Of a stretch of 64,000 bases of DNA, positions 47,189 through 54,891 are shown one piece after another; within the stretch, counting starts at the first letter, position 1, and every line of letters begins with the position of its first letter. The notes beneath the pieces were generated by a model. It was not told where the DNA came from, did not search any database, and saw only the letters and a list, made by a program, of their open reading frames with translations. The position numbers and the translations under genes were made by a program. This DNA is from Mycobacterium sp. IS-1496 (GTDB lineage Bacteria > Actinomycetota > Actinomycetes > Mycobacteriales > Mycobacteriaceae). The stretch lies in assembly GCF_001499995.1 (NCBI RefSeq), contig NZ_LQIU01000015.1, positions 22,068 through 86,067 on the forward strand, in the 5' to 3' direction.

Positions 47189-48360
47189 CCGCCGTCGAGG
47201 TGGGACCCGCAACGGTGCGTGGTCCCTGCCCGGTCGACGACGACTTGGCCTGCGCGGCAATCGAAGCGATCGACGACACCCTGATGATCGTGCAGGACCG
47301 CCCGGTCACGGTCCGCGCGGTCATGGCGGACCTCCTGCGGTCGGCCGCCGGTCCCGCCGCCGGTGACCTCACCGTGGTCCATCCCAGTTGGTGGAGCAGG
47401 CGCCGGGTGGAAGCGGTGCTCGACGCGGCGGGCGACATCTGCGGAACTGCGGTCGCCGTCTCCCGGGCTGATGCGCTCGCCGGCGGATCCGACGCAGTCG
47501 TGGAGATCGCCGCCGAACATGTGGCCGTCAGCTCTGCGGGCATCTGTACCCTCACCCGCACATCCGACGCCGCGGTATGCGCCGCGGTGGTCAGCGAAGC
47601 AGCCTGGGCGAGAGAGGTTGTCGTTGATACGCCGCCGGGTCTCGGTGGAACGGCGTTGGCGACGGCGATCGCTGTCGCCCTCCGCGAGCGCGGTGTCACG
47701 GTCACGACCGCCGGTAGGAAGCTGGCCCGGGTGCCGCCATCCGCGCCGCCCGACGCGCCACCGCCGGAACGTCCCGGTCGGCGCGCGGTTCCGGTACTGG
47801 CCGGTGCGCTGCTGGCCGCCGCCGGTGTGGGCGCGGCGGGGATCACGCACGCACCGGCACCGGCACCGGCACCGGCAGAGCCCGGCGCGCTTCTGGTGGA
47901 GGGCCGCGCGGCGGTCGTCGTACCGGCGCTGTGGACCGTTCAGCGCATCACCGACGGCCGCGGATCGGCTCGCGTGCAGATCACCTCACCCGCGGATCAC
48001 GCTGTCGCACTGCATGTCACGCAGTCGCCACTGCCGCATGCCCAACCGCTGGACGAGGTGGCGCGCACACTGCACGACGCACTGGCGACGGAGCCGGCCG
48101 GGGTGTTCACGGACTTCCACGCCGACGACATCCGCGGCGGCCGGGAGGTCGCCACCTACCGCGAGCACCGCGCGAGTCACCAGACGGACTGGGCCGTGCT
48201 GGTCGACGACGCGCTGCGCATCGGGATCGGCTGTCAGAGCCCGCCCGGAAGGGCTGACGCCGTCCGGTCGGTATGTGACGCCGCGGTGCGGTCCGCACAC
48301 GCGATCGTCGGAAAAAAGTCGTCAGAGAACGGAACCGGATGGCGACCGGCACCGTCGTAA
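47185..48360 (+). CDS. Type VII secretion-associated protein (Rv3446c-like)
   Basis: 391 aa, GTG start overlapping the eccC4 stop (GTGA). The N-terminal half is Ala/Val-rich and resembles a degenerate ATPase/actin-like fold (VEVGPATVRGP, DDTLMIVQDRPVTV, VVDTPPGLGGTALATAIAVALRERG). One transmembrane helix lies at about 206-224 (RAVPVLAGALLAAAGVGAAG). The C-terminal extracytoplasmic domain (ALLVEGRAAVVVPALWTVQRITDGRGSARVQI...) is the TIGR03931 type found in ESX loci. Position and size match Rv3446c. Role in the ESX-4 complex unknown. Confidence 0.85.
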   Translation: MTAVEVGPATVRGPCPVDDDLACAAIEAIDDTLMIVQDRPVTVRAVMADLLRSAAGPAAGDLTVVHPSWWSRRRVEAVLDAAGDICGTAVAVSRADALAGGSDAVVEIAAEHVAVSSAGICTLTRTSDAAVCAAVVSEAAWAREVVVDTPPGLGGTALATAIAVALRERGVTVTTAGRKLARVPPSAPPDAPPPERPGRRAVPVLAGALLAAAGVGAAGITHAPAPAPAPAEPGALLVEGRAAVVVPALWTVQRITDGRGSARVQITSPADHAVALHVTQSPLPHAQPLDEVARTLHDALATEPAGVFTDFHADDIRGGREVATYREHRASHQTDWAVLVDDALRIGIGCQSPPGRADAVRSVCDAAVRSAHAIVGKKSSENGTGWRPAPS

Positions 48361-48393
48361 GTCATATCCGACCACAGCAGAAGGGAAGCCTCG

Positions 48394-48717
48394 ATGACGA
48401 CACCCACCGGCGGCGCACTCAACACCGACTTCGAGCTCATGGGCTCCGTCGCCGGCGCGATCGACGCCCGCAACGAAGAGATCCGGGCGATGCTGCAGTC
48501 GTTCATCGGTCGGATGACCAGCGTGCCGCCGTCGGTGTGGGGTGGGGTGGCGGCCGTGCGGTTCCGCGAGGTGGTGGACCGCTGGAACGGCGAATCGGTG
48601 AAGCTCCACACCGCTCTGGCGCGCATTGCCGAGACCATGCGGAGCAATCAGCAGACGCTGCTCGCCGCCTCCGACGGGCACTCACACCAAATCGGTGTCA
48701 TCGGCACCACCCTGTAG
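48394..48717 (+). CDS. esxU: ESX-4 WXG100 protein EsxU
   Basis: 107 aa, similar to Rv3445c. Helical hairpin with the turn motif SVWGG (WxG type) at about 48 and helices [19 protein letters not shown] and [37 protein letters not shown]. No signal peptide. Expected to dimerise with EsxT and leave the cell through ESX-4. ATG 48394 behind GAAGGGA; 20 bp before esxT. Confidence 0.93.
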   Translation: MTTPTGGALNTDFELMGSVAGAIDARNEEIRAMLQSFIGRMTSVPPSVWGGVAAVRFREVVDRWNGESVKLHTALARIAETMRSNQQTLLAASDGHSHQIGVIGTTL

Positions 48718-48737
48718 CAGCGAGAATGGGAGACACC

Positions 48738-49034
48738 ATGGACAAGGTTCTGTCCTACGACTTCGACCAGATCGAGTACACCGTCCGCCAGGAGATCCAC
48801 GCGACGCATGGCCGGCTCAACGCCGCGCTCGACGACCTGCGCGCGCAGATCGCGCCGCTGCAGCAGGTGTGGACGCGGCACGCCGCCGAGGCCTACCGCA
48901 CCGAGCAGCTGCGCTGGGATCAGGCGGCCGCGGCGCTGAACGAGATCCTGTTCAGCCTGGGCAACGCAGTGCGCGACGGTGCCGACGACGTCGCAGCGAC
49001 CGATCGCAGCGCGGCCAACGCGTGGGGGTGGTGA
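48738..49034 (+). CDS. esxT: ESX-4 WXG100 protein EsxT
   Basis: 98 aa, similar to Rv3444c. Two amphipathic helices are joined at QQVWTRHAAEAYRTEQLRW; the usual WxG is WTR here. ATG 48738 behind GGGAG. The longer open frame upstream is only the shifted frame of esxU. Partner of EsxU; last ESX-4 gene, followed by a hairpin. Confidence 0.93.
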   Translation: MDKVLSYDFDQIEYTVRQEIHATHGRLNAALDDLRAQIAPLQQVWTRHAAEAYRTEQLRWDQAAAALNEILFSLGNAVRDGADDVAATDRSAANAWGW

Positions 49035-49050
49035 CCCGCGCACACAGACC

Positions 49051-49093
49051 CTGTGCGGTCCCAACGGGAGGGGAGCCCCGCGGGACCGCACAG
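49051..49093 (+). terminator. Hairpin after esxT
   Basis: CTGTGCGGTCCC (49051-49062) pairs perfectly with GGGACCGCACAG (49082-49093) around a 19 nt loop, 17 bp past the esxT stop. There is no clear U-tract (TTCTGTG follows), so it may be a weak terminator or a processing/stability stem. Confidence 0.5.
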
Positions 49094-49121
49094 TTCTGTG
49101 CGGGCGGTGCCCAACCGCGTT

Positions 49122-49151
49122 TTGACCTGCGACGACGCGCGCAGGTAAGCT
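49122..49151 (+). promoter_or_regulatory. rplM-rpsI promoter
   Basis: TTGACC (49122-49127), 18 bp spacer, TAAGCT (49146-49151): a good SigA-type promoter. Transcription from about 49158 would give a GC-rich leader of about 140 nt before rplM. Confidence 0.65.
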
Positions 49152-49296
49152 GCCTCGTTGGCGTGCGGTGCCATCACGGTAACGCGGGTCCCCGGGTCAA
49201 CGTCGGTCGCCGGGACCACCCTCCGTCACGCCAGACCGTCACCCGGGTCACCGGGGTCCGAGCGGGGTAAAACCCGAGATGAGAAGGGTAAGCACT

Positions 49297-49740
49297 GTGC
49301 CTACGTACACGCCGAAGGCGGGTGACACCACGCGTTCGTGGTACGTCATCGACGCCACCGACGTGGTGCTCGGCCGGCTCGCCGTCGAAGCAGCCAAACT
49401 GCTGCGCGGCAAGCACAAGCCGACATTCACGCCCAACGTCGACGGTGGCGATTTCGTCATCGTCATCAATGCCGAGAAGATCGCCGTCAGCGGCGACAAG
49501 CTCAACAACAAGTACGCCTACCGCCACTCGGGTTACCCCGGCGGCCTGCGCCGGCGCACCATCGGCGAGCTCCTGCTCAAGCACCCGACCCGCGTCGTGG
49601 AGAACGCGATCGTCGGCATGCTGCCGCACACCAAGCTCAGCCGGCAGGTGCAGAAGAAGCTCAAGGTGTACGCGGGTCCCAACCACCCGCACGCTGCACA
49701 GCAGCCGATTCCGTTCGAGATCAAGCAGGTGGCGCAATGA
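49297..49740 (+). CDS. rplM: Ribosomal protein uL13
   Basis: 147 aa, GTG start, matching mycobacterial L13 in length: [44 protein letters not shown]...[22 protein letters not shown]. Early 23S-binding protein. AGAAGGG precedes the start; an ATG 18 bp upstream is not used in relatives. The stop overlaps the rpsI start (ATGA). Confidence 0.97.
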   Translation: MPTYTPKAGDTTRSWYVIDATDVVLGRLAVEAAKLLRGKHKPTFTPNVDGGDFVIVINAEKIAVSGDKLNNKYAYRHSGYPGGLRRRTIGELLLKHPTRVVENAIVGMLPHTKLSRQVQKKLKVYAGPNHPHAAQQPIPFEIKQVAQ

Positions 49741-50213
49741 CAGAGGCGATTGGTACCGAAACCGTCGAGCCGACCACGGACGATGCGACCGCTGCGGACG
49801 TCGAACCCCGCGAGCCCGTGTACATCGACCGTCCGATCCAGACCGTCGGCCGCCGCAAGGAGGCCGTGGTGCGGGTGCGCCTCGTGCCGGGCACCGGCAA
49901 GTTCAACCTGGACGGGCGCACGCTGGAGGCTTACTTCCCCAACAAGGTGCACCAGCAGCTCATCAAGGCCCCGCTGGTGACCGTCGACCGGCTGGAGAGC
50001 TTCGACGTCTACGCCCACCTCGACGGCGGCGGGCCGTCCGGGCAGGCAGGCGCCCTGCGTCTGGCCCTCGCTCGCGCGCTGATCCTCGTGCAGCCCGAGG
50101 ATCGTCCCGCGCTGAAGAAGGCCGGGTTCCTCACCCGTGACCCGCGTGCCATCGAGCGCAAGAAGTACGGGCTGAAGAAGGCGCGTAAGGCGCCTCAGTA
50201 CAGCAAGCGCTGA
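49737..50213 (+). CDS. rpsI: Ribosomal protein uS9
   Basis: 158 aa. An approximately 30 aa acidic N-terminal extension ([27 protein letters not shown]) precedes canonical S9: [35 protein letters not shown]...[19 protein letters not shown]...[14 protein letters not shown], ending in the SKR tail that reaches P-site tRNA. Overlaps rplM by 4 bp. Confidence 0.97.
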   Translation: MTEAIGTETVEPTTDDATAADVEPREPVYIDRPIQTVGRRKEAVVRVRLVPGTGKFNLDGRTLEAYFPNKVHQQLIKAPLVTVDRLESFDVYAHLDGGGPSGQAGALRLALARALILVQPEDRPALKKAGFLTRDPRAIERKKYGLKKARKAPQYSKR

Positions 50214-50224
50214 TCGTTTCACCG

Positions 50225-50259
50225 AATCGCCGGGCACATCTCCGATGTGCCCGGCGATT
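50225..50259 (+). terminator. Terminator of rplM-rpsI
   Basis: A perfect 16 bp stem (AATCGCCGGGCACATC / GATGTGCCCGGCGATT) with loop TCC, followed by TGCATTTTG. It is 11 bp past the rpsI stop. Confidence 0.8.
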
Positions 50260-50552
50260 TGCATTTTGTGAGCGGTACCACAGCGGGAATTCAGTGAAAA
50301 TCAATTCCGGTCTCCATATGGCCTGTGCCCTGGGAATTCCCCCTTATTGCGCCGGCTGAGTTAATTAGACAGCCCGCGTAAGGCCGCTTGATCATTTGCG
50401 GCCGCTTGAAATCCAGCAGCAGGATCGGAAAACCTCGGAGAGAAGCACGGGCGCCGCTGACCGGCGTCGGCAGACCTTCTGCCCCCGGGGGCGAGTCAGT
50501 CACTCGTCACCGAACCGGGCCGTGACTTCCTGACTGAAAAGGAGCAATCCCC
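50260..50552 (+). promoter_or_regulatory. Long leader/control region of exported protein 1
   Basis: No coding seen. Locally less GC-rich than its surroundings. It contains AGTTAATTAG (50359-50368), a repeated GGCCGCTTGA, and GTCAGTCACTCG (50495-50506). The first and last blocks recur at similar distances upstream of the paralogue at 51370. Confidence 0.45.
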
Positions 50553-50990
50553 ATGAACAAGATCATGAAGCACACCGCTGTCGGCACCATCCTGGGTGGC
50601 GGACTCCTGTTCACCGCCGGGCTCGGCCTGGCCAACGCCCAGCCGGTCGAGGCGCCTGAGGGCGTCGTGACGGTCGCCGTCGGCAACACCGCGATCCTCG
50701 AGGGTGTGGACGTCGAGACCGCCGCCACCGCCGCCGGTGCGATCTGCGGCACCCCGGCCTCCGACGTGACCGCGCTGGTCGAGCGGGTCACCAGCGAGGG
50801 CACCGACCAGACGGTGTGCGAGAACCTGCCTGGTGGCGCGCTGGCCATCAAGAACGGCGTGCCGGCTGCCGAGGCGCCCGCCGCCGAGGTGCCCGCGCAG
50901 GCGCCCGCCAACACCCCGGACGGTGTGCAGATCCCGGGCGAGGGCGAGTCGAGTGAGACCGCTCCGGCCGACACCGCCCCGATCGGATAG
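50553..50990 (+). CDS. Small exported two-cysteine protein 1
   Basis: 145 aa. Signal peptide about 1-30 (MKHTAVGTILGGGLLFTAGLGLANA, then QP). The mature part is VVTVAVGNTAILEGVDVETAATAAGAICGTPASDVTALVERVT...QTVCEN, with two cysteines that could form a disulfide. A Pro/Ala/Glu-rich tail follows. It shares the signal region and the domain layout with the next gene. The pattern is loosely reminiscent of actinomycete chaplin/rodlin surface proteins, but I cannot assign it to a family. ATG 50553 behind AAAGGAG. Confidence 0.75.
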   Translation: MNKIMKHTAVGTILGGGLLFTAGLGLANAQPVEAPEGVVTVAVGNTAILEGVDVETAATAAGAICGTPASDVTALVERVTSEGTDQTVCENLPGGALAIKNGVPAAEAPAAEVPAQAPANTPDGVQIPGEGESSETAPADTAPIG

Positions 50991-51002
50991 TCGATCCACT
51001 GG

Positions 51003-51038
51003 CTCACCGCCCGCATCCACCCGGATGCGGGCGGTGAG
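51003..51038 (+). terminator. Hairpin after exported protein 1
   Basis: CTCACCGCCCGCATCC / GGATGCGGGCGGTGAG, 16 bp perfect stem with a 4 nt loop, 13 bp past the stop. No U-tract. The stem is nearly the same as at 51751-51783. Confidence 0.65.
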
Positions 51039-51369
51039 TCGTTCCGGGGGGTTCCGCGTGAGTGCTGGAAGAATTTATTTGCGGATGGCAGTAACGGGGA
51101 GCGGAGCCGCGGCGAAGGTCTCTATGAGGCTCTGACCAGTGCGCCGGATACATCGTTATTAACGGTCCAGTTAATTAGCTTCTCATCATTTTACTCTTTG
51201 CTGATGATAAAACAGTGAGAGTTCCGTTTGAATTCGCACGGATCAAGGAAGTCTTTGTCCGGAAGCGTGAACGTCGAAATGGCGACGGTGGGCCGTTCCC
51301 GCCGCCGGTATGGGTCAGTCGCTCGAATAGGGGCCGGATCACGCTTCTGCGACTGAAGGAGTTATTTAC
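51039..51369 (+). promoter_or_regulatory. Long leader/control region of exported protein 2
   Basis: No coding seen. AT-richer stretch (around 51170-51240, including a long A/T run near 51181-51215). It contains AGTTAATTAG (51169-51178) and GTCAGTCGCTCG (51314-51325), matching blocks upstream of 50553. Confidence 0.45.
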
Positions 51370-51738
51370 GTGAAGAGCATTGTGAAGCGTGCGTCCGCTG
51401 GTGCCGTCCTGGGTGGAGGGCTCCTGTTCTCGGCCGGTCTGGGTCTGGCCCAGGCCCAGCCCGACACGATCATCGGCGACGGCTTGGTGAACGTGGGCAT
51501 CGGCGATGTGACCATCCTCGAGGACGTCAACGTCGGCGTAGCCGCCAACGTCGTCGCGCAGCTGTGCGATGTCGCGGATGTGAACGCCGGCGTTCTCGGT
51601 GAGGTCACACAGGTCGATACGGCCGGCACCCAGATCACCGAGTGCGAGATCGCGGATGCCGGTGGCGTCACCGTGACGCAGAACGGCCCGGGTGGCTCCG
51701 AGCAGGCTCCGGGCGCCGCGAACCGGCCCCAGGGATAA
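51370..51738 (+). CDS. Small exported two-cysteine protein 2
   Basis: 122 aa, GTG start behind GAAGGAG. Signal peptide about 1-30 (MKSIVKRASAGAVLGGGLLFSAGLGLAQA, then QP). The mature part, DGLVNVGIGDVTILEDVNVGVAANVVAQLCDVADVNAGVLGEV...ITECEIADAGGVTV, has two cysteines and a strand-rich VNVG/VAAN pattern. Paralogue of the protein at 50553, without its long Pro/Ala tail. The repeated VNVGVAAN-type pattern recalls exported actinobacterial surface proteins. Function unknown. Confidence 0.75.
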   Translation: MKSIVKRASAGAVLGGGLLFSAGLGLAQAQPDTIIGDGLVNVGIGDVTILEDVNVGVAANVVAQLCDVADVNAGVLGEVTQVDTAGTQITECEIADAGGVTVTQNGPGGSEQAPGAANRPQG

Positions 51739-51750
51739 CTGGCCCAACCG

Positions 51751-51783
51751 CACCGCCCGCATCCACCTCGGATGCGGGCGGTG
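51751..51783 (+). terminator. Hairpin after exported protein 2
   Basis: CACCGCCCGCATCC / GGATGCGGGCGGTG, 14 bp perfect stem with a 5 nt loop, 13 bp past the stop; same stem sequence as 51003-51038. It also separates this gene from glmM. Confidence 0.65.
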
Positions 51784-51834
51784 TGGTGTGCGGCAGTTGG
51801 CTCCACGGCCGCCATGTGTGAGAAGTTTGTCCGC

Positions 51835-53172
51835 ATGGCTCGACTGTTCGGCACCGACGGCGTGCGCGGGGTCGCCAACCGCGATCTCACCGCTGAGCTC
51901 GCCCTGGCGCTCGGCTCGGCGGCCGCCAGACAGCTGAGCTCCACCGGCCAACCGCGCCGACGGGTCGCCGTGGTGGGCCGCGATCCCCGCGCCAGCGGCG
52001 AGATGCTCGAGGCGGCGGTGATCGCCGGGCTGACCAGCGAGGGCGTCGACGCCCTGCGCGTCGGCGTGCTGCCCACCCCGGCAGTGGCCTACCTGACCAG
52101 TGCCTACGACGCCGACTTCGGCGTCATGATCTCCGCCTCGCACAACCCGATGCCCGACAACGGCATCAAGATCTTCGGTCCCGGCGGGCACAAGCTCGAC
52201 GACGCCACCGAGGACCGCATCGCAGACCTCGTGCAGCAGGGCTCGGGGGAGCGCCCGGTCGGTGCCGGGATCGGCCGCGTGGTCGACGCACCCGACGCCC
52301 TCGACCGCTATCTGCGCCACGTCGGCAAGGCGGTGACCACCCGCCTCGACGCGCTGACCGTCGTGGTCGACTGCGCCCACGGCGCTGCCTCGGTGGCCGC
52401 GCCGTTGGCCTACCGCGCCGGCGGCGCCAACGTGCTGACCATCAACGCCGATCCCGACGGCCTCAACATCAACGACGGCTGCGGGTCCACCCACATGGAG
52501 ACCCTGCAATCGGCCGTCGTGTCCTACGGAGCCGATCTGGGCCTGGCCCACGATGGGGACGCCGACCGCTGTCTGGCCGTCGACGGCAACGGCCGCGTGA
52601 TCGACGGCGACGCGATCATGGTGGTCCTCGCGCTGGCCATGCGTGAGGCCGGTGAGTTGGCCTCCGACACGCTGGTCGCGACGGTGATGAGCAATCTGGG
52701 TCTGCATCTCGCCATGCGCGCAGCAGGCATCGAGGTCCGCACCACGAGCGTCGGAGACCGGTACGTGCTCGAGGAACTGCGCGCCGGAAACTACGCGCTC
52801 GGCGGCGAGCAGTCCGGTCACATCGTCATGCCCTCGATGGGCACCACCGGGGACGGCATCCTGACCGGTCTGCGGTTGATGTCGCGGATGGCGCAGACGC
52901 GCAAGTCGTTGGCGGCGCTGGCCGAACCGATGCAGACACTGCCGCAGGTACTGATCAACGTGCAGGTCGCGGACAAGGCGACCGTCGCCCAGGCGCCCTC
53001 GGTGCAGACCGCGGTGGCCGAAGCGGAGGCGGCACTCGGGGACACCGGGCGAATCCTGTTGCGGCCCTCGGGCACCGAACAGGTGGTCCGGGTCATGGTC
53101 GAGGCGGCCGACGAGGACACGGCTCGGCAGCTGGCGGTCCGGGTGGCCGAATCGGTGAGCGAACAGCGCTGA
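51835..53172 (+). CDS. glmM: Phosphoglucosamine mutase
   Basis: 445 aa. It converts glucosamine-6-phosphate to glucosamine-1-phosphate for UDP-GlcNAc synthesis. The catalytic phosphoserine is Ser102 in [16 protein letters not shown]. The metal loop is [13 protein letters not shown], the sugar loop GGEQSGHIV, and the phosphate loop [16 protein letters not shown]. It acts just after GlmS, whose gene is 3.7 kb downstream. ATG 51835; the earlier in-frame start lies in the terminator region. Confidence 0.97.
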   Translation: MARLFGTDGVRGVANRDLTAELALALGSAAARQLSSTGQPRRRVAVVGRDPRASGEMLEAAVIAGLTSEGVDALRVGVLPTPAVAYLTSAYDADFGVMISASHNPMPDNGIKIFGPGGHKLDDATEDRIADLVQQGSGERPVGAGIGRVVDAPDALDRYLRHVGKAVTTRLDALTVVVDCAHGAASVAAPLAYRAGGANVLTINADPDGLNINDGCGSTHMETLQSAVVSYGADLGLAHDGDADRCLAVDGNGRVIDGDAIMVVLALAMREAGELASDTLVATVMSNLGLHLAMRAAGIEVRTTSVGDRYVLEELRAGNYALGGEQSGHIVMPSMGTTGDGILTGLRLMSRMAQTRKSLAALAEPMQTLPQVLINVQVADKATVAQAPSVQTAVAEAEAALGDTGRILLRPSGTEQVVRVMVEAADEDTARQLAVRVAESVSEQR

Positions 53173-53213
53173 CCCAGGGAACCGGCGCGGCCCGCGCGGC
53201 GTCTTAACCTGGT

Positions 53214-53519
53214 ATGGGAGCAGTTCGGGCCGCCCACGTCGACGGTGCGGCACTTGTCAGCATCGCCGCGCACTTCGACAGCGTGGCGAACCTCGTCGAT
53301 TCCGTTGTCCGCACGCATCTTTCGATGTTGTCGTTCGACGGGTCGGCCGCCGGCCGGGACTATGCCGCGCACGGACACGCGCTGCGCGCCGCAATCGACG
53401 ACGTCGTCGCCATGCTGCACGGGTGGGCACGCTCGGCGTCCGGCGTCGCTTCGGAGTTGCGCGCCTCGGCCGTTCGATACGCCCAGGCCGACGCCGACGC
53501 GGCATCGCGGGTGCGGTGA
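53214..53519 (+). CDS. ESX-associated small helical protein (Rv3440c-like)
   Basis: 101 aa, two-helix protein: DGAALVSIAAHFDSVANLVDSVVRTHLSMLSFDGSAAGRDYAAHGHALRAAIDDVVAMLHGWARSASGVASELRASAVRYAQAD. It resembles EspC/DUF2580-type ESX-associated proteins and sits where Rv3440c lies in M. tuberculosis. It ends 3 bp before the next gene; the two are cotranscribed and may form a pair. No signal peptide. Confidence 0.7.
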   Translation: MGAVRAAHVDGAALVSIAAHFDSVANLVDSVVRTHLSMLSFDGSAAGRDYAAHGHALRAAIDDVVAMLHGWARSASGVASELRASAVRYAQADADAASRVR

Positions 53520-53522
53520 GCC

Positions 53523-54869
53523 GTGGCGGGCACCTACGACGTGGCGGGCCGATTGGCCGAAGGACGCCCTGCCGTCGACGATCTCGCGCGCTACGCCTCG
53601 GCGTGTCAGGCGCTCGGCACCTGCGGTCACGGCCTGACCGACCGCGTGGAACATGCCTACGCCAGTGAGGCGGGGCTCGACCTGCACGCGCTCGACGCCG
53701 ATCACGCCGCACTTCGCGCGGCAGTGGCCGCGGTGCGCGACGCGCAGGAGTTGCAGGACGCGCAGGTGATCGCGCTGGGCGCGGCGTGGAAAGGGGCGGG
53801 TGCGGATGCGGCCGCCGAATTCCTGCGCCGGCACAGCGCGGCGTCGGCGCAGGCGGTCACCGCGCTGTCTGCGGCGGCCGAACAGGTGGGGGCGCTGCGC
53901 GACGAGCTCTGGCGGATCGTCGACGCCAAGGTCGCCGCGGCGGAGGAGGTCGACGCGAGAACCGACGGTGTGCGCGGGGAGTGGCGGGCCGCTGCGGAGA
54001 CCGTCACCACCGGGGTGGGGGACCGGGCCGCAGCCAGCGAACTGGTCGACGCCCACGTCGCACCGTTCGTCGAACGGGACGTCCGCGCGGAGTGGGTCAC
54101 TGCGATGGAGGCCGCCAGCGCGGCGATCGTGCGATGCTTCGACACCGCGACCACCGCGGTGAGAAGTGAAGGGGCGCCCAACTTTCCGGAGCCGGCCCAG
54201 TCGTGGGCAGCCGGCCCTGCACCTGCGCCGGGGGTCGGCGCCGCCGCACCGTGGACACCGCCGCCACCGATGGCGGCGCCAACACCCATGGCACCGCCGC
54301 CACCAGCGACCGCACTTCCTCCGATGACCGAACCCGCGGCCGCGGCCGCGATGCCGGCCCCGCCGATGCCGTCGGCCGGCGCGCTACCCGATATCGGCTC
54401 GGGTCTTCCGGGTCTTTCGGGCACGTCCGGCATAGGAGGCCTCGGTCAGCAGCTCGGCGAGATGATCGGCGGACTGATGCCGTCGATCGGCGATGCGCTC
54501 GGCGACGTCCCCGAGCCCGGCGACCTCGAGGATCCGCTCGAACTCGGCGAGCAAGACGACGAGCAAGACGACGAGGAAGACACCGAGGAGGACGCGACAC
54601 CCGAAGAGGAGACCGGGGAACAGGAGACAGACGGAGAGGAGACGGAAAAGCAGGAAGACACCCCGGAAGCCGAGCCCCAACCCGAGCCCGACGCCGACGA
54701 GCCGGCCGCGGAGCAGGAGTCGGCCACCGCCACTGCCGACGAGCCCGTCCCCGAGCCGACCACCCCGACCCCGGCTCCCGCCGCGCCGTTGGCCGCACCA
54801 GCGCCCGCGGCCGAGCCGGCCACGCCGTGTGAGATCGCCGCCGACGAGGTTCCGCAGGTGGGCGAGTGA
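53523..54869 (+). CDS. WXG-like Ala/Pro-rich acidic protein (Rv3439c-like)
   Basis: 448 aa, GTG start. The N-terminal 220 residues are helical with a WXG-like turn (LGAAWKGAGADAAAEFL) and a duplicated helical pattern. Then comes a Pro/Ala/Met-rich linker (PPPPMAAPTPMAPPPPA), a short Gly-rich segment (GLPGLSGTSGIGGLGQQLGEMIGGLMPSIGDALG) and an acidic Glu/Asp/Pro/Thr tail of about 120 aa. There is one Cys near the C-terminus. Layout is that of ESX-linked secreted or Esp-type proteins. Function unknown. Confidence 0.72.
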   Translation: MAGTYDVAGRLAEGRPAVDDLARYASACQALGTCGHGLTDRVEHAYASEAGLDLHALDADHAALRAAVAAVRDAQELQDAQVIALGAAWKGAGADAAAEFLRRHSAASAQAVTALSAAAEQVGALRDELWRIVDAKVAAAEEVDARTDGVRGEWRAAAETVTTGVGDRAAASELVDAHVAPFVERDVRAEWVTAMEAASAAIVRCFDTATTAVRSEGAPNFPEPAQSWAAGPAPAPGVGAAAPWTPPPPMAAPTPMAPPPPATALPPMTEPAAAAAMPAPPMPSAGALPDIGSGLPGLSGTSGIGGLGQQLGEMIGGLMPSIGDALGDVPEPGDLEDPLELGEQDDEQDDEEDTEEDATPEEETGEQETDGEETEKQEDTPEAEPQPEPDADEPAAEQESATATADEPVPEPTTPTPAPAAPLAAPAPAAEPATPCEIAADEVPQVGE

Positions 54870-54891
54870 GGCCGCTTCGTGACGGCCGAGC

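Noticed and set aside
47853..47880. Short tandem CACCGG-type repeat in the Rv3446c-like gene
   Set aside because: It encodes an Ala-Pro linker after the transmembrane helix and is ordinary low-complexity coding DNA, not a CRISPR or mobile element.
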